The notes below the pieces were generated by a model. The model did not search any database. It was given only the letters and a program-made list of their open reading frames with translations, and had not been told where the DNA came from. The position numbers were made by a program, and so were the translations under genes. A stretch of DNA of 38,093 nucleotides from the NCBI GenBank assembly GCA_013365325.1, contig JABVXV010000465.1, positions 1-38,093 of the forward strand, in the 5' to 3' direction. Position 1 is the first letter of the stretch; each line of letters begins with the position of its first letter. Below are positions 1 through 19,300 of this stretch, one piece after another. Source of the stretch: Dipetalonema caudispina. Its lineage: Eukaryota; Nematoda; Chromadorea; Rhabditida; Onchocercidae.

Positions 1-88
<88 letters not shown>

Positions 89-147
89 TAATAATAATAA
101 CAATAATAATAATAATAATAACAATAATAATAATGATAATAATAGAA
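1..147. repeat. (ATA)n microsatellite at left end of window
   Basis: The window opens with 86 bp of uninterrupted ATA/TAA trinucleotide repeat. It continues with single-base interruptions (gataat, caataat, gaagtagtaat) to about position 147. It begins at base 1, so the true length is unknown and the sequence was probably cut by the repeat during assembly. Confidence 0.97.
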
Positions 148-2815
148 GTAGTAATAACAATATATTACGCTTAATTCAGTTTAATTATATAGAACACATA
201 CAGTAATATGTAGCTTCCAATTTAAATTTTTTAATAATTTTTTTCCGGCAAATCATAGAGGTAAAAATTTATCTGTTGAATGCATATTGTTGTTTACATA
301 TATGTCTACATAATGTCTACAATTCATTAACATTTGATAAGATTTTGCAAAAAAATAAAAAACTAATACATCAAATAAATGGTGTGCAATTTTTATTAAA
401 ATTCAACACGCTATCATTAATATTTGTTATATATATTAAAAAAAAAAAAATATTTTTATAGAGAAGTACGAACATTAAAGATATTATCAATTATCATAAT
501 GATTCAAATAAATGACATTTTTGCCTAACTTCAAACGTTTTAAAGATAGTAAACATTTTAAAGGAAATAAATTTATGACAATTGAAACATATGAATTATT
601 TGAAAAGCCGAAGAATGTGTATAATGATGAAAATTATAATTTTGTAACGGAAAAAAAATGCTTTTTGCTCTTCTCGCTATATTTTTATCTGAAATTTTTC
701 TATCCAAAATATTAAATTAATTATGCAAATATTACCAATATTTAATAACTAATAGGAATTACTTTGTAATAGTCATTTATATTAAAAGACAAAAATGGTA
801 AAATGAATTAAAATTGAAAAGAAAAAAATTGTAAAACTTTTTAGAGATCTTGTTTTGTAACTAATTTTGTTTAAGTGAAGTAAAATTACATTATCTTTTT
901 TTCATAGAATTCTTTCGTTTTTAATTTTTTCAGATAATTTAATTTTTGTTTTTTGTTTGGTTTTCTACTATTACTCTTAATTTTAAATGCTTCGACCACA
1001 AATGATTCTTTTAGATGAGATAAAAGGAATAAGATAAATGAAGGATGGCAATCGAAAATGACAATTTAGCATAATTGATTTTTGATTAACTTCATCTATA
1101 GCATATACATATATTTAACATTTTTCAACGATGCGAATTTGCTATCGGCAAATTTAAATTGATTATATATATGTCGCGTCATTTACTGGATTAATTTATT
1201 CAAACCGTATAAAAGAAAGGAAGGAAGTGTTAATTTCCCTTACATACTACTAGTATATGAAGTGAAACAATTTGGAAAAATTGTAATTTGTAATTAATTT
1301 GATTTAATCCTATCTGTATACGTTAGATGCAAATAATGATGTATATAAATTATATGTGTATTGATATAATTGATTTAATATTGTAAAATTTAAAATTAAA
1401 TATTTGGTATAAAAATATTTCTCATATGGTTAACATATGGATCGGAAGTTGGAATAGTTAATTTGAGATAACAACAAAAGCTTTTGATACAATCATTTCA
1501 TTTTGGTACAGCTGTATTTGCAATTGTAGCAATGAATATGATGGTAGGAAGAGAAAAAAGAGTAAGTAATGTTGAAGAATTTAAATATAAGTGCAGCTGC
1601 AGCTGCATGAACAGCTGGTACATGCATTCACAAATTGATAAACTAAAATATATGTATATATATAAATATACATACATATATATCTGTATGCATATGTCAG
1701 AACATTTTCTTCCATTGTTTCACTAAGCTTACTTTATTGTTTATTAAACAATTATTTTCATTGTTTTATTATTTTATATCAATTATGATATACTAATGAC
1801 ACATAAATGCAGGAGGAAATGGTTACAAAGGGATAGAAAAGAAAATTTAGTTTTTTTTATTTTTTTAAAAAAGACAAAGATTGTTGTAAATTATATTTGT
1901 TAACGATTTTCTTAAAGGAGAAAAAAAACTTTTACCTTTTAATTTGAATTTACTAATTGTTTGAAAGAGGAAAAAAAAAAGAAATAAGACGAAATGAAGA
2001 GGATAGTAAGAATGATATTTGAAATATTTTTGAAGCTGATAAATATTGTTTTTAAAGAAGTGAATTTTTAAATGTTTTGGATAAAAGTTATTATGAAAAT
2101 AGGGAGTAAAATCATTAAATTATAAGTGATGTTTGTTTGCTTATAGACGAAAAAAGTGAAATAAAGTAAGATTGAAAATGAAAGATAAAAGTCTAATGAA
2201 TTTATAATAGAACATTTTGTATTTATGATTGAAGTGACCTTGCCAAGATGAAAGTCATTCTCGCGCAATTAAATCAACCTTATCCATTTTACCTCTTTTT
2301 TCATTTCTATTCCACACGTCCCTTTTCTTTCTTTCCCCATAATCATTTTCCGCATTTCAAATACTAACAAATAGATAGATAGATGGATATATTTATCTAT
2401 TTGCAGCAAACAATTGTTACATTTTTCAAATGATCATTTTACCATTTCCTACTTTAAAGACACATTTGTTTACTATTCCCTTTAACTAACAAAATGTTTA
2501 AAATTTAAATGATTTTGATGACCTTCATAAGGTTGGAAAAGTTTGAAGTAGTTGAAACATTTACAAGAAAAAAGAAAAAAATTGGTATGCAAGATAATAT
2601 ATATTTTTGTTAGTAATATGGGATAAATTCTGATAATAAGTAACAATTTGTAATAAAAATGATCAATAACAAGCAAAAATAGAATACATATTGTAAATAT
2701 AACTTAATATAAATGATACTTTAAGTTATTCATAACATAAGTAAACGAAACATTTGCAGCATCGACATGGGTGAATTATTTTAATTATGATATTTAAAAT
2801 TATTGTCACTGTATG
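148..2815. other. AT-rich intergenic sequence, no supported gene
   Basis: I see no convincing coding exon in this stretch. Open frames are short, lysine/tyrosine/phenylalanine rich and typical of AT-rich noise. One frame at 1484-1560 runs into a perfect GTAAGT donor at about 1561, but it lacks a good upstream acceptor and a matching next exon, so I do not call it. Poly-A and poly-T tracts of about ten bases are frequent. Confidence 0.6.
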
Positions 2816-2821
2816 TTATTG

Positions 2822-2862
2822 TTATTTATTATTATTATTTTTATTATCATTATAATTATTGC

Positions 2863-2908
<46 letters not shown>

Positions 2909-2921
2909 GTTATTATTATTA

Positions 2922-3004
<83 letters not shown>

Positions 3005-3117
3005 GTTATTATTATTATTATTATTATTATTGTTATTATTATTATTATTATTATCACTATTACTATTATTATTATCACTATTATTGTTATTGCTATTACC
3101 ATTTATTATTATTATTA
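2822..3117. repeat. Interrupted (TTA)n / (ATT)n microsatellite, ~300 bp
   Basis: About 100 units of TTA repeat are interrupted by occasional TTG, TCA and CTA triplets. All frames on both strands are open only because the unit contains no stop in most phases; they give poly-Tyr, poly-Ile, poly-Leu and poly-Asn. These are not genes. Confidence 0.97.
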
Positions 3118-3515
3118 TTCTTATATGCTGGATATGAATAGAACAAATCAATAGCATCAAGTAAAATATGCAAACAAGCGTAATTTGTTGTTACTTAAAG
3201 TAGCACCAAAATTTGGGATAAATGAAATTTGAAATGTTAATTTACCATCTCTTCAATATATCTGATGTTTTTCCATTCTTCCATAATTGTATGATTCCAT
3301 TTGGAATATAAGTGCTAAAAGATTTGTTTAACTTTCCTTTAAAATATTTGCATAATGATTGGAAATTCAAAAATATTTAAAAACATATCGTTTTGTTTTT
3401 ATTATTATTGTTTCAGAAAAAAAAAAGTACAATGGAAAATTAAGAAAGTTTAATGAAAATAAATTATAAATTACAATTTAATCGAATGCGGTTCGTTATT
3501 TTGCTAATTATTTGA

Positions 3516-3753
3516 CCGGATGCGATATACAAGATACAACCATGTGCTTTTTTCACTTTTAACCATTGTATGCTTCGTCATGATCCACTTCAAGTTAGAC
3601 AGCATTATGGGATTAGTACACCTCGTTGTATTATACAACCATTACTATTACCGGATACATACCCGAAGGATATGTGAAAAAGGTTAAGAGCCGGATTATG
3701 ATACTTACCGTGGTATTCGCTAGTTCTTTAGCTTTCCACCGATTTGCTTAGTA
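3516..3753. other. Gene-like patch of uncertain strand
   Basis: This patch is less AT-biased than its surroundings. On the plus strand a stop-to-stop frame of 53 codons (3516-3677, internal ATG at 3570) has mixed, protein-like composition, including the stretch RHDPLQVRQHYGISTPR. On the minus strand, positions 3709-3753 are bounded by a strong acceptor (TTTCACTCAG) and a perfect donor (GTAAGTATC), but all three frames of that 45-nt segment contain stops. It could be a terminal exon, a non-coding 5' exon or a gene remnant. I recognise no family. Confidence 0.25.
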
Positions 3754-3775
3754 CTGAGTGAAACAAAAGAAAGAG

Positions 3776-3793
3776 TGAGAGAGAGAGAGAGAA
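3776..3793. repeat. (GA)n dinucleotide tract
   Basis: A short run of GA/AG dinucleotides lies next to the gene-like patch. Confidence 0.85.
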
Positions 3794-6054
3794 AGGGAAT
3801 TTCATCCGATTGTAAAGATTAAAAAAGGAAAAAAGAGTTGTAGAAATGAATTAATAAAATTGGTTATTTAATCTTATAAAACATTTTAATTTTCATAACT
3901 TTTAGAAAAAAAAAATAAATTGAACTGCGTGTGCATGCACAAATATGATAACATTTTCGTTAAATAACAAATAATAATGAATGAATATAATGTCAGTGAA
4001 TGAAATAATAATTTAGTTGTCAATTATTCCAGTTATTTTCTTAAAAAAGCATTATTTTAAACTTCAGGATTAAAAATCAAAAATGATGATTCATTTTGTA
4101 AATGACGAAAATCATGCTTTCTGCAAGAGCTTAGTTGTTTGAAATCAACCATCGGAAATACTGATCACTTCGACAGGTCATTAAAAAAGGTCATAGTTAT
4201 AACAATTGCCATTTCAACTTGATTATTCGAACCACAATGAAACGAATGATAATTATTGTCATTCTTATCACAAACTTATAATTTAACTAGACACATTACA
4301 GATGATAATTAATATAATGTTAAGATTAAATCTTAGCTCACTATAATTTATAAAATCAGTGTTTTTGCGCAAAACTAAACCGTTATCAACGGAGATAATT
4401 GTTTCATCCAAATATTACTATATGCTGAGATTTTCAAATTACCTTAGATAATCTTAGTAAAATTATTAATAACAAATGAAGAGATTACATTTGTCATTTT
4501 TCATCTTCTCATCTCAATAATTTTAAATTCTAATAAAAATTTTTTCTAAAAAAAAAAAGTTTTCTGGAAGAAAAAAATTTGATAATTGGTATAATAAAGA
4601 AATAAATAAATAATTCAATAGAATTTTAGTTATTGCTCAATTTATACTTATCTATACAAAGAACATAAACTTCTCTTTGAATCAAAAAAAAAAAAAAAAG
4701 AAATTTCCCAATATCTAATCTAATACTAAATGATAAGATAACAATTAACCTAAAGTATTTAGGAAGTTTCTTCTTAAATAATACGAAAATGATTGTTGTG
4801 ATTGTTATTTATACATTAATATTTCCACACATACTCAATTAGACACGCCCTGATAATTGTAATTCAAATCATATATGGTTATCTATTATTCCTTCATCCT
4901 TGAAATATATTTCGATTTCTTTTCCGAAAATATATCATATAAATATTTTTCTTTAAATACATAATATTGTCAATATTTACTCAAATTAAAAAAACCGTAG
5001 TAGCGGAAGGAATATGAATTGCTAAATTTTTGATGACACCTTTAAGATAACTGGTAGTAATTCTAGATGTTTAATGCTGCCAAAGTTGAAAAACAGCAAA
5101 AATAGAAGGAATAATTTTAAGATATGAATCACTAATTTTAAATACATAAAACATAACAAATCATTGAAACTGTTAGTTTTGATTTCTTTTAACTGATCAT
5201 TTCTTACCTCGAATCATCCCCTCATTCCCGATTTTCTTTTGTTCCGAAGTAATGTATCAGACATTTCACGAATGTATGACATTTCTATTGTCATTTGTAT
5301 TAGTTCATTTATTTGCTACTTTCTAGTAGCATAGCAATTTGTGAATAATTATGTTAATTAAAGTGACAGAAAATGTTAGTTATAACATTCATTCACGAAA
5401 CTTTCATCCGATTATTTTATCGCAGTACAGGAATCACAAATGATGGATTAAGAGTGATACAGAGGCATGACGGGAAAATATGACTGCTACTGCTATTCAT
5501 GTATTAATAGTTGTATGCACATGAAATACATCCAAAAATCTTCCAGGTAAACATAACAGGATGATTTCAGCAATCACTAAAAGATTAAATCGACATAATC
5601 AATTAAATAAAACGCATCAACAGTCAACATTTTTTGTGATTTATGGTTCCGCTGTTATGACAGTTACCAGTAAAATCATCAAATAACTTGACAATTTTAA
5701 TCACATTTTGTTTAAGAGTATCCAGTTTCAGAAACTTTAATTACGGCCAATCAAAACACTTTTAATGTTAAAACAATAAAGTGCAAACAATTGATCAATG
5801 TATAGTGAAATATATAAAAAGTACCGGTAAAACAAGCTGAACTGAAAACATAGTGAAAAGGAATATTTCTATTTATCTAAACGTTTCATTTATAAACAAC
5901 TTTATCTGCATATACAGAAGTTCTGCACTAACATTTTCAAGTATATAGAAAAGGTTAAAAAGTAATAAAAAAAACACAAAATCTTCAACACGAATCCAAA
6001 TGAAAGAAAAAAGAAAACTGAAAACATATAGAAAAACTATATGGTGGCAAAAGT
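3794..6054. other. AT-rich intergenic sequence, nothing recognised
   Basis: This stretch includes a 16-bp poly-A at 4684-4699. No exon with acceptor, donor and open frame could be supported on either strand. It lies 3' of CDC5L. Confidence 0.6.
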
Positions 6055-6060
6055 TTTATT
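6055..6060 (-). promoter_or_regulatory. Poly(A) signal AATAAA of CDC5L
   Basis: On the minus strand the hexamer AATAAA starts two bases after the TGA stop of CDC5L (TGA-GA-AATAAA). If it is used at normal spacing, the 3' UTR would be only about 20-25 nt. No other AATAAA lies close by, so this is the likely signal. Confidence 0.6.
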
Positions 6061-6062
6061 TC

Positions 6063-12436
<6,374 letters not shown>

Positions 12437-12463
12437 CTTCTCCTCCTTGACTTAACAACAATT

Positions 12464-12480
12464 TTAAATCTGCAACTGAA
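12464..12480 (-). promoter_or_regulatory. Probable trans-splice acceptor of CDC5L
   Basis: On the minus strand ATTTCAG ends about 40 nt before the CDC5L ATG (exon would start at 12475); a second CAG (TTGCAG) lies 6 nt further in. No upstream coding exon is needed, so a spliced-leader acceptor is likely. This is inference from position and consensus. Confidence 0.45.
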
Positions 12481-14020
12481 ATCATATCTGTACACGTACA
12501 GTTATTATAAATCACATGTTATAATTACAGATGGCTTGTCAATATGAGAATTCATCGTAATGATTCCATACAACTAACTATTAAAAGATTTGGTATCCTA
12601 AGATAATTCATAATAAGATAATCACTAACATTATTTAGTGGGTAATTGGTGGGTAACGTATAGTCCACGTAACTCACGTCAAGGAAAGAAGGAAAGCAAA
12701 ACCAGTACAAAAAAAAGTATGCATAAACGGCAAACTACAATTACATATGCTAATATGGGAAGGTTTTTAACGTAACCACCAGCTGCCTATTGAAGTTATT
12801 AAGTCCATTGTGAAAATCTCTGTCTCCTTCATCCGAAAATGTGTTTGAATCAGTTCTACTCCACCAGGTTATGTTACAATTTGCTACAGTTATTATCATC
12901 TATGTACTTTCCTCAATTTAAGAAATATTCGAATTCTTTTTCCATGAAGTTTATTAAATTACGAGTAGTATCGGAACAATTTAGTCGTCAATATTACCAA
13001 AGTTATTAAGATCAGTTTTTCTATAATTTAAACGGGTTTAAGCATTGATTGAAACAATTTTATTCATCAATTGGTTTTCAAAGAATTATTTGTTACATAC
13101 AAAATAAACTATGCGAAACTTGATATATAATTCATTAGTTAATAGCCAAATTACCCCTTCCTTATTGGTAAAGGAAATAATAAACTATGTTTTTGATATT
13201 TTAAGAGATATATTTTCCATTACAGGTCGACACTTTGTTTTTTATTTTCAACACAGAAATTCTTGTGGAATGTTTTATTAAATCCGATATTTTATATCAT
13301 CATTATATGAAAATATGTCGTAATGGTGAGCAATGACAAGTCATTTTGTTTGAATTTTGCTGTGGAAATTTTCAGTACATAAATTACTTCATGCTTAAAA
13401 AATTTTGACTTCAAGGAAAGCTTTTAACTGAAATATGAATGATGAAATAAATATTCAACTTACGATGAAGTCACCAAAATGCAACAAATACTGCGCAGAA
13501 AGGAAGAAAAAAACGAAATTATAACGAATTAAACGGAATGATTAAACAGTCACAGTTGTAAGCACTGAATGAGTTGAGCGGACATTTGAAAGATAAAACA
13601 CTGATTGGAAAAAAGTGATAATGGATCAGTGAAACGATTGCAATAGAAAGAATTCTGACAAACATTTGTACTGAATGTAGTACATATCGTAAGCGAAGAG
13701 CATGAAAATATATTGAAATATAGAATAACATCTAAATGTAAAAATTCATTTCCAAATTCGAAAATTCCAAATTACGCTACAATTACTAACAACAACTGCA
13801 CTAACTGCGATAAGGACGAATACTCAGTACCACAAAAATTCTTCAACATGACATCAGAATCATTTTAAATTTCTTGACAATAAATTTGACATAGCTGAAT
13901 TCCTAAAGCATTCACATAATAATCTACTTGAAATTTCGTCTAATGGACTGATAACTTCTTATATTCGTCCAACAAAAGTATTTTACGAAAAATTCAACAA
14001 ACTAAAACGTAACAACCAAC
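12481..14020. other. Intergenic region between p31comet and CDC5L, nothing recognised
   Basis: About 1.5 kb of AT-rich sequence separates the p31comet stop from CDC5L. Open frames here are short and without splice-site support. It presumably contains the 3' UTR of p31comet and the 5' region of CDC5L. Confidence 0.6.
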
Positions 14021-14024
14021 TTGC

Positions 14025-15557
14025 TTAGTTGAATGCCTGAATAACTGGTGAAAGACGGAACCAAGTCGTATCAGGATCACTAACTACAACAACATCCTGG
14101 ACGCAAAGGTGTTTTAGAACAAACCGTACTGAGTAGATCTTTCGTCGTGTCAAGACTTCATCTTCCGGTAATTCAAAACCATCACTACAACAAGAAACTT
14201 CAGTTAGTTTAAGAAATAGGTTTTATTAGTTTCTTTAATGTTTAAAACAGCTATCATGATAACATTTCCACTTACTCATTTTCGACAAGTTCATCCGGTA
14301 ATTTAAGAGCAGAGGTCCCACGCACCAAAATGCAAACACGTGTATTTCGAGTAATATTCCGTGTAGTATTTAAATTTGGACTTATTACCAATGATGATGA
14401 TATCCTACGCTGTTCCCTAAAAATTATTGTCATTCGAATTGTAGATTGGAACAGTTTGTAACGTTACTTCATGATGAAATAATTAAGAAGTTATAACATC
14501 GAATAGACAAATCAGAGAATGTTTCCACTTCTGCTGAAGATTCGTGAAACCTTATTAGCAAGTGGTCATATTCACTATATTAAAATGCAAATGAAACTAA
14601 CCCGGGTGATAATTCAGCACAATTTTCACCACAGTGTGAAAAATCTGATTCAAACGAATCACATACTTTAATGGGTATTCGATAAATTTCCTGTGGTATC
14701 GCACATGATGCACCAATAATTATAACGATTTCATGAAGTGCACGACGATTAAAGCTGCGGAACAACTCTTTCAATGTTTCTCTAATCTGTAAAAATTGAA
14801 ATGATTTCACTTCTGATCAGATCAAAATATAATAATTTCAAATGAAAGTATATGAAAACTCCACATAAAATCACATCAATTCCTCTTAGATTTGTGCAGA
14901 CTTCAGCCTTCACTAATCTATCTTAAACTCATTGTCACTGCTTAATTTGCATTAAAGCTATAGTTTGGCAGATATTTCAGATTCCATTTTAATTTATGTT
15001 TGGTCCCACCTTGAATTAAAATAAACCTTACCATGATCCGTTACAATTCCATTCCTGTTAAAGTTATTTCTACTTTGTGTATATAGTATTTCCCATAATT
15101 TAAATTCCTAACGTTTTCTGCCGCAATCACTGATGTAGGAACAAAAAACACACAAAAAAAAAAAAGAAAAGTTGAAATAAACATGATAAATTGAAATATA
15201 AAATGCTTCATAAATAATAAGTTTTCATCAAATTTTTTAAAAAAATATTCCGTTTTTTGTTCAAAGAGAAATGAATGAAGTATGGAATTCACCAAGACAA
15301 AACATCAAAAGTGAATATAGATTTTGCAAAATTATTTCTTTCAAACATATAAAATAGAAAAAAAAAAAACAGACCTTTTTGTATGTTTCAACAAATTTAA
15401 TTTCATCGTGTGATTCATCATTGGTTGAAAGTAATTGAGTTACAACAGTTGGTACGATGCCACGCTGATACAGTAATAATTGTAAAACAGTATCAACAGC
15501 TTGCAATTGAGCATGGATACAAAGACATCGACCTACTTCTATTCGTTCAATAATCAT
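14025..15557 (-). CDS. MAD2L1BP: p31comet (MAD2L1-binding protein) homologue
   Basis: p31comet is a HORMA-like adaptor. It binds closed MAD2 and, with the AAA+ ATPase TRIP13/PCH-2, dismantles mitotic checkpoint complexes to silence the spindle checkpoint. Exons: 15375-15557, 14602-14786, 14276-14416, 14025-14184, joined in phase to 222 aa (human is about 274). Supporting features: the segment RCLCIHAQLQAVDTVLQLLL followed by YQRGIVP, matching the family's helix ending in YQR near the N-terminus; HEIVIIIGASCAIPQEIY at about residues 78-95, matching the family strand that reads (V)LILLGG..LSPKEFY; and the C-terminal DTTWFRLSPVIQAFN, matching the family's WFQAPV..KGF ending. The ATG at 15557 is the first in frame after a good acceptor (TTTTAG, exon from 15582), giving a 25-nt leader. 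An extra short upstream exon cannot be excluded. The gene is small and diverged, but the three anchor motifs fall in order. Confidence 0.85.
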
Positions 15558-15586
15558 TATAGCTTTCAGCAAAAAAGGTTTCCTAA
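15558..15586 (-). promoter_or_regulatory. Probable trans-splice acceptor and 5' UTR of p31comet
   Basis: ATTTTAG on the minus strand precedes a 25-nt leader to the ATG. The leader is open but has no upstream in-frame ATG. The acceptor may take the spliced leader or join an unseen upstream exon. Confidence 0.45.
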
Positions 15587-15589
15587 AAT

Positions 15590-16310
15590 ATTCACAAAAT
15601 ATATTAGACTAAGCATAAAACATTTATAGCATTACTACATTAATTCTCATCGGCAAGTCCAAGAATTGCTATATTTTTACACGGCATTTAATTATCCCAA
15701 AAAATGATTTAGAGGTAAATGCTATTAAAATATTGTTTCGAATTTCGTTTCTTCTCTCAAGTTTGAACCTTGCAGAATATCTGATATTGTAGTGTTATAT
15801 AATATAGCGTTAAACATATTAAAAAACTTTTATGCAAATCACAAAAGATGCTTCCAATCCAATCGAACCTAAAATTTTTTGTTCACAAAGTCACAACAAA
15901 TTTCGAAAGGTGGAAGGAAAACAACTATTTTGAGTTATTTCAACCCAAATTCAATTTAATCAATGGAAGTGTAATAAGATATGGAAATGTATCTCAAGTA
16001 ATGCAAAGTTCAAAATCAGTTTTATGAGTTTTTTTTTTTTCTTTTATCTCCTTAAAAAATTTCGAATACTTTATGAGGCGCTATTTATTATGTTTTGTCG
16101 TGCTGAATGTCAATTAGTGCTTGTTAAAAGATTGCTATGAAAAAATCCGATTACTAAATTTGCCGCGACTATTTGACGAAATGGTCGTTCTCACGATTTC
16201 TTCATGAAATTAATTCAAACATAATTAGGAAAGAATGTAATTCAAATGTCGAAAATGTCTGGAAGACAGAAAAAAAAAGAAAAATGCAACAAACGTAATA
16301 TTTTATCAAC
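15590..16310. other. Intergenic region between TTC14-like gene and p31comet
   Basis: About 0.7 kb of AT-rich sequence. I see no coding exon, tRNA or other RNA gene. Together with the TTC14 3' UTR this makes about 0.83 kb between the two genes, which lie on the same strand. Confidence 0.6.
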
Positions 16311-16312
16311 AA

Positions 16313-16318
16313 TTTATT
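16313..16318 (-). promoter_or_regulatory. Poly(A) signal AATAAA of TTC14-like gene
   Basis: On the minus strand AATAAA lies 72 nt after the TGA stop at 16391-16393, a normal distance for a nematode 3' UTR. Confidence 0.7.
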
Positions 16319-16329
16319 GAGATCAAACT

Positions 16330-16351
16330 ATCAATTTGTTAATAAATTGAT
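16330..16351. repeat. Small inverted repeat in TTC14-like 3' UTR
   Basis: Perfect 8-bp arms ATCAATTT / AAATTGAT are separated by 6 nt. They sit between the stop codon and the poly(A) signal, so the mRNA could form a short AU-rich hairpin. Function unknown. Confidence 0.5.
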
Positions 16352-16390
16352 CAGTTAATCGATACAAACATCACACAAACAATATTTTAA

Positions 16391-19300
16391 TCACTTCGAT
16401 TTTAGTTCTGCAATAAATCGTTCGTATTCGGCTAGCTTTTCTGCATCTCTTCGACGCTTTTTCCGTTGCCTTTTATCGGCTGTTCTTGAATGTTCTATTT
16501 TGCCATCTTTCGCTTTAGCATCATCACTCTTCATTTTAACTATCTAAGAGAATAAAGGAAGAAAGAACAGAATTTATTTATAAACAAAATACGACTAAAA
16601 CAAATGAGATTATCACCATTTTGCAAATATTGCTGCTGAATAATCAACATCTCTCTAATACCGATTTCACGATTACAATAAAATATCTGCCAAAAATCAA
16701 AGGCATAGAATATTTACTACAGAATTCTGACTCGACTTCCATGAAAATAGCTTTTCAGGAATCAAATCAGAATTTATGGGAAATCATGATTTGATGTGAT
16801 ATAATCATTATCAAAATTCAGTTTTCGATGCAGTAAGATTCTGTTTCTTTGCTTAACACCAAAATCCAGGAAAATTACCTCAATTGTTGGACTTCGTTCC
16901 AGATTTCTTAAACCATTCAATGCACGTACATCATCTTTTATCGTTAGACTTTTTTCATATTTCGCTTTTGCTTCATCTTTTTTACCAGCTTCTTCCAATC
17001 TGAAATACAAAGGTCAATTGCCACAAAAATAATTACTCAAGCACTAAATGAAACATAACAAATCAATAAAAATAAAGTAAACAATATTGCTGGTAGTGTT
17101 ACCAACTCGCTCCAAGTCCAATAAGCAACTTTATCCATAACCGATACAGAATTAAGAAACAATATACTAGCATTAGTCTCATTTCCTTATATTACTTTAA
17201 CACAGTATAAACAGCTGTATTTAATTTTTTCCCCTTTCCTCTTCACCATTTATTTCAGTTCCTTTCCCGCTGTTACCCTTCCCAAAATTTCTTACTCATT
17301 AAAATCCGATTGCTAATTAATTCCGAAAGTCATACTTAAATTCAACACTTGAATATATAGCAATTAAATATCACCTGCGTGACACTAATTCAAGTTATTA
17401 CCTTTTGGCCTCCTGTAATAACGTTTCAATCATATAATTTCTTGCATTCGTATGCGATGCATTTATTGACAAAGCTGCATCTAAGTCTGTTTCTGCCAAA
17501 TTATACTGTCCCATATTGGCATACCTAAACTGTATGAAACCAGTTCAATTATCAATTCCATCAAATTCAGTTACAAAATCTAAAAATTTGAAATACTGGA
17601 TATTAATAGAATGGAAAAATTCCTATTCCCGGAATTATTTTCTAGAAATGAAATAAAATTAGAAATATTTGGAATAAATAACAACATACGCAGCTGCTCT
17701 GCCAACTAGTGCTTCAATATTTTTTTCACAAATGGAAAGTGCTCTGTTGAAATGTTGCACGGCAATAGCATTTTCGCCTTCTCGAATCTTATCAACGCCC
17801 CTTTTGGCAACAGACATTGAAAGATCTTCATTCTGCTTACGACGGATATAAGGAGCGCGATGCTTTGACGAAAAATCCGTATCTGAAACTTAGACTTGAA
17901 TACTATGCATTTCCAACATTTGTTTTTGGATATCTCCAAAAATCTCATATATGAAAAGGATCTGAATGAATAAAGTCAATTTCTTTAAAATTGACGTGCT
18001 CTTTTCAGCAGTAACCGATCTATAACTATATAGTTGGGAAAGATATAGATACATTTATTTTTTGAATTATTTATTTGTCTATTTATTTAAAAAAAAAGAA
18101 CCTTTTAAATCACGCAAAAAAGAAATGGCTAAGTCAGTCTCTACACCAAAAAGTGTTGAGAGATTAGGATTAGTGGCTGGCAAATAGTCTTTGAGATATT
18201 CGTCGAAAGTTTTGGTCCCAATTTCTTCACCATTCCTTTAAATATTCATTTTTGATTTGAGTCCGAAATTTTTTCAATTTTGACACTCAGTCCAAGTCAC
18301 TTCTGTTCTTGAAGTTGAAAGCGGAACAAAAATGATCCGACAGAATCAATTGTAGACCTTTCAATTAAAAAAAAAATCGAAAACTACATTAATGCAGATC
18401 GGATCAACCCGTTTAAAGTAACTTTTAACCGTCTAATGATATTTCTGAAGCTTCCAGAGAAAACTCCTGTTGTATTTCAATATCACCTAACTATTGCCAC
18501 TAACACTACAACGAAATATCCTAAGTTCTGCAAGACCAAAATTTTAACAAAATTTTAAAACATAAAATTCAGCTAACCTGAAGTAAGCCGGCAATTCAGC
18601 TTCCGTCAAAAGACCCTCAATTGAAAAGAAAAATCAATAAACTGAAGTACAAACAATAAAAAAAAATAAAAAATCACACTTAAATACTTCTGAGAACCAA
18701 ATTCCATATACGACTTTAATATATATTTAATATATGTATGTGCAACCAAGAAATGAGAAAATCTGCGAGAAAAAAAATACTTACCGCATCTTCATCTATA
18801 GCAAAAACCGGAATTTTCGCTTCATCATCAAGACCAACCACCAAAACTGCAAAATGATGCGATTAATCCAGCAATAAAATAGTAAAAGGATTTAAAACGA
18901 ACCTTTGATCAAATCGTTTGGTCGGTAATCATGTCCACTTTGTAGGTTTCGTCCCAGTAAAACCTGTAATGAACCGAAAAAAGCATTATGGACTTTGAAT
19001 AATAATGAAAAAAAAAAAAAACGCCTAACCAAAATGGGGCAGTTACTTTTATGAGGCTATTTCCGTGCCCTGGAATGGCCTAACTGCAAACGCACTGAAA
19101 TATCGAATAAAGCTTAGTGCACAGAAGTATGTCAATTATTTATTGAAAGGTAATTAAAACTAAAAATGATATGGACAATAAATTCATTTGATTCAGGCAA
19201 GTTATGAAGCAGTATTCATTGTGTCATTAGTAAATGTAATAACAAATATTTGTTGAAACAAAAAATTCATAACGAAACTCACTTGAAAATCGTTAATCCA

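Noticed and set aside
1484..1566. Open frame with hydrophobic stretch followed by a perfect GTAAGT donor
   Set aside because: There is no good acceptor before it, a stop lies just upstream, and no next exon joins in phase.
2803..3160. Long open frames on both strands giving poly-Tyr, poly-Ile, poly-Leu and poly-Asn
   Set aside because: They are translations of the interrupted (TTA)n microsatellite and have no coding signal.
3699..3711. ATACTTACCG on the plus strand, resembling the 5' end of U1 snRNA
   Set aside because: It is the complement of a splice donor. No U1 stem-loops or Sm site follow.
15041..15295. Minus-strand open frame between p31comet exons 1 and 2
   Set aside because: It lies within the 588-bp intron. 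Exons 1 and 2 join in phase without it and its composition is Phe-rich noise.
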